Assembly (NCBI GenBank): GCA_009760885.1
Contig: WNKJ01000241.1
Span: 1 to 64,000, forward strand
DNA: 64,000 bases
Origin: Achatina immaculata
Lineage: Eukaryota; Mollusca; Gastropoda; Stylommatophora; Achatinidae
Direction: 5' to 3'
Position numbers and translations under genes: made by a program. Below are positions 58,092 through 64,000 of the stretch, piece after piece (the stretch's first letter is position 1; the number at the start of each line of letters is the position of its first letter). The notes under the pieces were generated by a model, which was not told the DNA's origin, did no database searches, and was given only the letters and a program-made list of their open reading frames with translations.

Positions 58092-58558
58092 GGATGGCAA
58101 AAGTACACCATTGACGGGACTAGTATAACCTGCACGTTTATGCAAATCATTTCTCATAATTTTATTTATGCCAAGTCTAATACAATGAAAAGTGACACAT
58201 TTTGAAATCAACTCATGTTTCCAAATTACAGAGAATAACTTCCGTCTAGTTTCTTTCTACAGAAATGTCTCATTAGATACTGATGGTAACAATGGTTGAC
58301 CGCTACAAAGGGCTGTCCACTTAATTATCTGGTTCACTGTATATTACATAAACACCATCTTACAGACAAGAAACTCGGTGGTGAACTGCATTACCTGCTT
58401 AGGTAGGTTTAAGGCATTAAAGTATCTTTCAGCAATGACGATATTTCTATCTCTGTGTTCTACAAAATACTGACAGCAATAGATAGCTGTTTTACATTTC
58501 CTTTCACATTGAATACTACAAGAACTTTATCAGTTACTGTAAAATTTTCCAAGTTGTA

Positions 58559-58560
<2 letters not shown>
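58092..58560. other. Unassigned sequence
   Basis: No gene recognised; ends at a CT microsatellite. Confidence 0.35.

Positions 58561-58604
<44 letters not shown>
58561..58604. repeat. (CT)n microsatellite
   Basis: Pure CT run of about 42 bp. Confidence 0.97.
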
Positions 58605-58741
58605 GTCCCCATTCTACTCCCATTCTTTGCTACCAAACAACAAAATGGTACCACACTTCACAAGTTTTCATTTCAACAGTCACAAAGTTTCACAACACGC
58701 ACTCTCAGACACACTTTATTGAAGTCACAGGTAATCTTATC

Positions 58742-58800
58742 TTATATCCTTCCCGTGCCATTAAACGTCACATAGGGCTCGCAAGGTAGTTCGCCAACTT
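58742..58800 (-). repeat. Copy of the repeat at 34264-34330
   Basis: Shares GTGCC, CATAGG, CGCA-GGTAGTTCGCCAA with 34264-34330 in the same orientation, a short fragment of the same LINE-like repeat. Confidence 0.5.
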
Positions 58801-58854
58801 TTCACAGGAAATAGGGATCCCTTTTTTCCAATCTCATGTTTATAAATGTAAAAA

Positions 58855-58990
58855 AGAGTTTCCTCTCTTTGCTTATAATAATCAATATTCTTCGTCTTGT
58901 GTCGCTATTGTAAGATTAAGGAGTAAGTCTAAACGTCACAACTGTGTACTGTTAAATGATAAAAGTGTCCCTACGTTAGTTTTAAACAAC
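58855..58990 (+). mobile_element. Penelope-like 3'-end fragment with hammerhead-like motif
   Basis: Parallels 18650-18760: TTCTTCGTC-TGT, then GATTAAGG, AAACGTCACAACT, TGTA-T-GTTAA and ATAAA-G in order. The hammerhead-like layout TTGT-AAGATTA-AGGAGTAAGTCT-AAAC-GTC-ACAA is retained, including the 4-bp stem I and a covarying stem II (GGA/TCT instead of GGC/GCC). Nothing of the ORF is present. Confidence 0.55.
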
Positions 58991-59105
58991 CTAATCCTCG
59001 TGTAAAAATGTGTTCAGTACACACACACATTGTTCTTCCACATATGCATCATGTGTACTTCCATATTTCAGATATAAATGCAAATAACACTATGTGGTTA
59101 ATATG

Positions 59106-59177
59106 AAGAGCAGAACCTCTATCTTAATGCAAAGAAAACTAAATTCAAGACAACTGACAAAACAAACAAGGCAGATG

Positions 59178-59223
<46 letters not shown>

Positions 59224-59837
59224 ATGACGAAATACTGGAAGAAGTGGAGAGTTTTGAATATCTTGGATCACTGCTAACTAATAATGGAGATACAGTGAGG
59301 GAAATTAAAAGGATGATATCTATTGCTCTTCAGAAAGTAAAACAAATAAAGAATCTGTGGAGAGGAGCAGACAGAACTACAAAAATAAGATTTTTAAGGT
59401 CATGCATCTTTCTCATGGCAACATATGCCTGTGAGACCAGGACACTTAAGAAAACAGCTGAGAAACACATAAATGCCTTTGAATGTAAATGCTACAGAAG
59501 AGTTCTCCAAATATCGTGGACACAAAGAAGAACAAATATATCTATACTCCAAGAGCTTAATATTGAAGAAGGCTGGCTAGTAAAATGATTAAAGAGAGAA
59601 AACGTAAATATTTTGGACACATTAAACGTCATGATAATTTAGAGAAGACCATATTGGAAGGATATATAATGGGAAAAAGAAAAAGAGGAAGACCAAAACG
59701 AAGATGGCTGCAAGAAATTGTTGACGATCTCCAAATGGACCCAGCAGCAGCAGGCCATCTTGCTCACAACCGAGAGGCCTACAGGAGTGCTGTTTGGGAG
59801 GCAAAGTTCCGCAAGGGACATGCAAATGAATGAATGA
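59106..59837 (+). mobile_element. LINE family A, 732-bp insertion with target duplication
   Basis: 5'-truncated copy starting AAGAGCAGAACCTCTATCTT and ending in a (TGAA)n tail. It is flanked by perfect 11-bp direct repeats TGGTTAATATG (59095-59105 and 59838-59848). It encodes the post-motif-C RT region: EEVESFEYLGSLL, CETRTLKKTAEKH, CYRRVLQISWTQRRTN, then after one frameshift near 59585 KRKYFGHIKRHDNL and GRPKRRWLQEIVDD. An internal (AT)n tract at 59180-59220 expands a short ATATATAT present in sister copies. Confidence 0.95.
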
Positions 59838-60039
59838 TGGTTAATATGTCCTTTATTAGGTTAAAATGTGCGTTATGAGCCATTTAAACGATGAACTTCT
59901 CAATTACATGTTGCATTAATGACCAACATTTTATCATTTTTTTCTCATTCCTCGCAATTTCATTCTGTTGTTGAAGAAAAACATTCACTGACAAATAATT
60001 GAATGCATAGGAAGATTATTTATCTTCAAGAATGACAAC

Positions 60040-60671
60040 GACTCAACACACAAATCATCAACGCGCTAAGAGACGATGTTGACTCAAATCTGCGTGATGA
60101 CAATTACAAGAAGGGAGACTGTGGGAGAACACAGTGAAAAGTGTTAGTGACAGTGCTGTAAAGAAGCCTAAGCTAATTACAGTAGAAAGGAAGAAGGAAA
60201 TAATAACTAACCATGAGAATGCTGTTCGTGTTTCTGATCTCGCCAAGCAGTACGACATGGCTAAATCTACGATCTGTACGATCTTAAAGATCAAAGATGC
60301 GCTAAAGACCACTTCTCAGAGTACAGACAAGAGAAAAAACACCAGAAATACCTTCACGGTTGCCCGACGTTATTATGGAATGGGACTCTTCTTCGAAGGA
60401 GTAGTCTTCCTCGTCCTCCTCCTCCTCCTCTACCATCTACCTGTGCCAGGAACTATCAACCACAAAGCTTCAATTATACTGTATATTTTATATTATATAT
60501 TTTTGCCACACATAAATCCATTAAAAATCTTTAAAAAAATATGTTTCTGGGGCGGGCGATTAATTGGATTTGCATTAATTCCAATGGGAAAAAAATGTTT
60601 CGTTTAGCGAACATTTCGGTTCACCAACGGATTCAAAGAAATAATTAAGTTGGTGACCCGAGGTAACACTG
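60040..60671 (+). mobile_element. pogo/Tigger-type DNA transposon, internally deleted
   Basis: 60134-60380 encodes the N-terminal helix-turn-helix of a Tigger transposase (KPKLITVERKKEIITNHENA, SDLAKQYDMAKSTI). The DDE domain is absent: after a (CTC)n stretch at 60405-60430 the sequence jumps to 3' terminal-type sequence. The right end reads CAGTGTTACCTCGGGTCACC on the minus strand and is followed by TA at 60672, as expected for this superfamily. The left terminal repeat was not found, so the 5' end is approximate. Confidence 0.8.
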
Positions 60672-60673
60672 TA

Positions 60674-61719
60674 CGCTGCAGAGATTCGACCAGTTAACAT
60701 GTTGAACCAGAAAGGTGTGAAGGACGATATCCTGTAGAAAATAAAACATTAAAAGTATAATTTTGTTCAAGCTGTAATGTCTTTAAAAATGAATGCACCA
60801 GTGTTATAAAGATGTAGGCTATGTTTATAGATGGACAAGATTTCTAAATAAACTTTTCACTTAACATCAAAACAGCATCACTAACAGTAATATTCTTATT
60901 ACCTGGGTTTGCGTTTTCTCCCTTTCCACTTAAAAACGGTGAAATATTCATATCTGTCCGGTCGTGTAGGCCAGTATTTTATGTTGAAAATCCAGGTTTG
61001 TGCAAATTATATTAGAAACTTAAGATCTGACAGATGCAGTTATCATAATTTTCTAACGGAACTTTCATAGTAAAAATTCTCTAAAACAGAATTCTCAGAG
61101 AAGAAACTTGTCTGACAAGTAACACATCAATTTATCTGTCAGATCTCGGAATGAATTACGAGGAAAGTTGTGCACATAAATTGACAAAATTGCGCGTGCC
61201 ACAAAATATAACCCAAAAAAGATAAATTTATCAGTGGAGTGTTTAAGTCCAACATCCACTTAGAGTTCAAACATTTATGTTATTATTTAATTATATTACT
61301 GAAAAAAGAGTCATTCTTTTCTTGCCGTTTCTGAAAAGTCAGTGACTATAAAATGTTTCCTTCATACCATAACAGTTTCTCTAAATTTGTAACGTGACAT
61401 TTTATTAAAGATAAAAATATCAATGCATAAAGCATATCGTCTTCTAAGAAAATAAAGTATGATTCAGTTTTCTTTTCTAAATCTCCAGGAGGTTCAGGCA
61501 AAGGTTAACATTTAAAAGAAATATTACAAATGGAAACTTAACATCTGTAAGTAACTTCCGAATGTGAGATAAAAGAAATCATATTTTTCTCTTAGTAACA
61601 GAAACGGAAATGTTCACTGTGAAAACATAGTATCTGTAGTAAGCTTACATCAGAGTAAGTGGCAACAATAGTTGTAAATAGCCGGAACACAAGAGTAAAT
61701 TCTGCCAGAAATCTCAGAC
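60674..61719. other. Intergenic sequence upstream of the third GPCR
   Basis: About 1 kb of AT-rich sequence without recognisable repeats. It presumably contains the promoter of the GPCR at 61720; no motif is assignable by eye. Confidence 0.4.
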
Positions 61720-62760
61720 ATGACAACTTTAAATAAGACGATCAATTTCTTTTCGGTAACTACAAATACTGTAAGAATCAAAGACACTATAATCAGCGCC
61801 AGTCAAGCGAAGATAGGTAAATTGGTGATCAATTCTATTCTCTGTGGCTGTGTCAGTTTCTTCGGAATCATAGCAAACATAATCAACTTGATCGTGTTTT
61901 ACAGACAAGGTCTGAACTCAACAATCAACATTAGCTTTTTCGCTTTGGCCATATCCGACCTTTGTACTTTGTTACTGCAGCAGCTGTACATACTTTATGT
62001 AAATCCTTTATTTATAAATTCAGGCTTGCCTATTATGTACACTGAAATACAGTATCTTACAGCTACTGTACCTCGAGAAGCTTTCGCTAGAATCACTTGT
62101 TTCATTACAGTATATATCATGGCCGAGAGATGTCTTTGTATAACTTTTCCACTACATATCAGGCAGATTATCACTCCAAGAAAGACAACTGCTATTATGA
62201 TAATAATCTACGCTTTCGTCTGTGGATCTGTTCTCCCTGTGTATTGTACAACCTATTACGACTGGAAGTTCTATCCAGCCAAGAACAGAACACTTATTGG
62301 TATTATATTTACTAAAGATAGAGGTCCAGCTCATGGAACAGTTTATTTTATAGGCGCCATTTATCCAGTGCTCTCCTTTCTAGCGATTATTGTACTCACT
62401 TTAATCCTTGTAAGGAAACTAGCACACAAAAGTAAGTGGCTTCATACAGCAAATGTCGGTCTGGAAAAGTCAGAAACTCTGTCTAATAGAGACAAAAAGA
62501 CTATGAGATTGGCTGTTCTTATTGCTGCCATTTTAATTGTGTGTTACATTCCTGTAGTAGTTTTATGTTTTGCTACGTTTTGTGAGCCAGAGTTCAGTGT
62601 TGGAGGCTTGTATTCCAACCTGTTCTATTTCTTATGGGCATTCGGAACTTTATGTCAGAACATCAACTCAAGCGTCAATATTTTCTTATATATACACATG
62701 AGTACAAATTATAGACAACATTTTATGGCGCTGTTTTGTTCTCGGCGATGTCCCAAGTAA
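61720..62760 (+). CDS. Rhodopsin-class GPCR, chemosensory-receptor type (copy 3)
   Basis: A 346-residue receptor in one exon. The N-terminus is about 33 residues with an N-glycosylation sequon (NKT, residues 5-7). TM1 has GIIANIIN; TM2 has LAISDLCTLLLQQLY; TM3 ends in AERC (135-138); TM6 has CYIP (275-278); TM7 has NSSVNIFLY (316-324). A Cys before TM3 is not obvious, and a CTTYYDWKFYP block lies in extracellular loop 2. It is the closest relative of the pseudogene at 51700-52300, with which it shares its 3' flank over about 600 bp. Presumed chemosensory receptor by family resemblance, ligand unknown. AATAAA starts 3 bp after the stop (62763). No lesion, so probably functional. Confidence 0.9.
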   Translation: MTTLNKTINFFSVTTNTVRIKDTIISASQAKIGKLVINSILCGCVSFFGIIANIINLIVFYRQGLNSTINISFFALAISDLCTLLLQQLYILYVNPLFINSGLPIMYTEIQYLTATVPREAFARITCFITVYIMAERCLCITFPLHIRQIITPRKTTAIMIIIYAFVCGSVLPVYCTTYYDWKFYPAKNRTLIGIIFTKDRGPAHGTVYFIGAIYPVLSFLAIIVLTLILVRKLAHKSKWLHTANVGLEKSETLSNRDKKTMRLAVLIAAILIVCYIPVVVLCFATFCEPEFSVGGLYSNLFYFLWAFGTLCQNINSSVNIFLYIHMSTNYRQHFMALFCSRRCPK

Positions 62761-63375
62761 GAAATAAATGTGGCCATTCTTTACCCTTTGTTTTTCTGTA
62801 ATGCAGCAAAGACCATACGTTCTAAACAGGCACAGTCTATTCACGCAATCATATAAATACAATTAGTTTTCTGTTTAGGAAGAAAGTGAAAGAGCCGTTT
62901 ATTTTTGTATTTTCATTTTATTGTGCTGATATTGTTCGCTTTAATTTAAAATGTATTCTTCTGTCACATTATATATCTCCCGCAGATGTATAAGATTTAC
63001 TTTGTATTCTGTATTTGATAATCTTCATTTAGAATATCGAAACATAATGTATATCAGGAATATATTGACTTGAACTTATTATATGTGGTTCTAAATGACG
63101 TATTAGTGTAAGAATACATATGTTCTGAGCAAAGTAAATTATGTGCCTAGTTCTGTGTATTGACTTTGAGATAGCTCCATGAGCTGCGCCCTTATTTCCA
63201 GTTAGTTACATGTTCACGGGGCGTGTGAAATCGGTCATGGGAAGGGCAAGAACACGGGTAGCAGTTGATCGATGGAAAGTTCCCAATGTCCCTTGTTCCG
63301 TTGATTGAAATGGCTGGGCACTGTTTTATCAGTGTTTTTAGAGATGTAGTTCAAGTGTAGACGGAATCGATTTTC
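62761..63375. repeat. 3' flank of the third GPCR, shared with the pseudogene unit
   Basis: Corresponds to 52301-53255 minus its LINE insertion. Non-coding; blocks such as CTTTAATTTAAAATGTATT and GAAATCGGTCATGGGAAGGG mark the homology. Confidence 0.75.
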
Positions 63376-63439
63376 TAAATGTAAATCAGTCTTATCTATA
63401 TAATCATATTGCAACGCTTACATATTATGGCACTTATGA

Positions 63440-64000
63440 CGCTGCATTGTTACTGTCCATAACACAAAAAGGAATGACTAATAATGTCAGTCCGTAAGAA
63501 CAGTGAAGACCAAAACCTTTATCTTAATGCAAAGTAAACTAAACTGATGACAACTAAGGAAACAAATATGGGAGCTGAAATATATATCACTGAGGAAAAA
63601 TTAGAAGAAGTGGAGGGTTTTGAATATCTTGAATCATAACTAATAAAAGAAATACCGCGAGGCAGATTTAAAGGAATACATCTATCGCTTTTCAGAAGCT
63701 AAAACAACTAAAGAAGATGTGGGCAGGGACAGACAGAACTACTAGTAATAGTCAGTGTTTAGGGCACACATCCTTCCTGTCACAACATATTCCTGCGAGA
63801 TCTGGACACTTAACACAGCAGCTGAGAATCACAGGAATGCTTTTGAATGTAAATGCTATGGAAGAGTCCTTCAAATATCGTGGATATTAAAACTAAATAA
63901 ATCTATACCACAAGAACTTAATACTGAAGAATGTTGGTTGGTTAAAGAAGATTAAATTGAGAAAATTTAAGTATTCTGGGTATATTAAAATGTCATGAGA
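63440..64000 (+). mobile_element. LINE family A, diverged copy running to the window end
   Basis: Starts in the motif-C region (ATGACGCTGCATTGTTACTG corresponds to the YADDTVLL codons) and continues through EEVEGFEYLE, CEIWTLNTAAENH, AFECKCYGRVLQISW and ECWLVKED. It has several frameshifts and stops and is the most diverged family-A copy here. The 3' end lies beyond the window. Confidence 0.88.

Overview
The window is eukaryotic, AT-rich, gene-poor and dominated by repeats. The only intact-looking host genes are three intronless rhodopsin-class GPCRs. They lie on the + strand at 25321-26358, 41324-42319 and 61720-62760, and a fourth copy at about 51700-52300 is a 5'-truncated pseudogene. All share an ERC motif in place of DRY, CYxP in TM6 and NSSVNIFLY in TM7. 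This resembles the lineage-expanded candidate chemosensory receptors described from gastropod molluscs. Together with the LINE, Penelope, mariner, Tigger and MULE content it suggests a mollusc, probably a gastropod; that is inference and the species is not identifiable by eye.

Layout. 0-16 kb: a 2.2-kb pyrimidine-rich minisatellite, a complete but dead mariner with perfect terminal repeats, a 1833-bp tandem duplication that starts inside the mariner and ends in a 25-bp minisatellite, two tRNA-like SINE candidates, a LINE relic and a 35-bp minisatellite. 16.5-19.6 kb: a Penelope-like element with an inverted copy of its own 3' part in front of it, a hammerhead-like motif behind it, then a minisatellite. 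19.8-25.2 kb: a nearly full-length CR1/L2-type LINE (minus strand, SGNH-esterase ORF1, endonuclease-RT ORF2, one frameshift in each) sitting inside a 35-bp minisatellite. 25.3-26.4 kb: the first GPCR. 27.4-31.6 kb: a tandemly duplicated 866-bp unit with a 44-bp minisatellite, then a 1.7-kb 24-bp minisatellite with a 719-bp higher-order repeat. 31.8-35.7 kb: a pile of LINE fragments containing a perfect 98-bp AT-centred palindrome. 36-40 kb: a hAT-like MITE, a (TATC)n tract, unknown repeats and a 918-bp tandem duplication. 41.3-42.3 kb: the second GPCR. 42.8-50.6 kb: nested LINEs and a MULE/SWIM-type transposase pseudogene. 51.7-53.3 kb: the GPCR pseudogene with its duplicated 3' flank. 53.3-58.1 kb: two LINE relics head to head and a broken Ty3/gypsy pol. 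58.7-60.7 kb: Penelope-tail and LINE fragments and an internally deleted Tigger. 61.7-62.8 kb: the third GPCR. A LINE fragment runs to the end.

The biology is that of a dispersed same-strand chemoreceptor array being broken up by mobile elements and tandem repeats. Recurring LINE fragments are grouped here as family A (RTE-like, 3' tail of TGAA repeats) and family B (3' tail of TA repeats); both labels are local to this report. Nearly all long open frames inside the minisatellites are artefacts of repeat periodicity.
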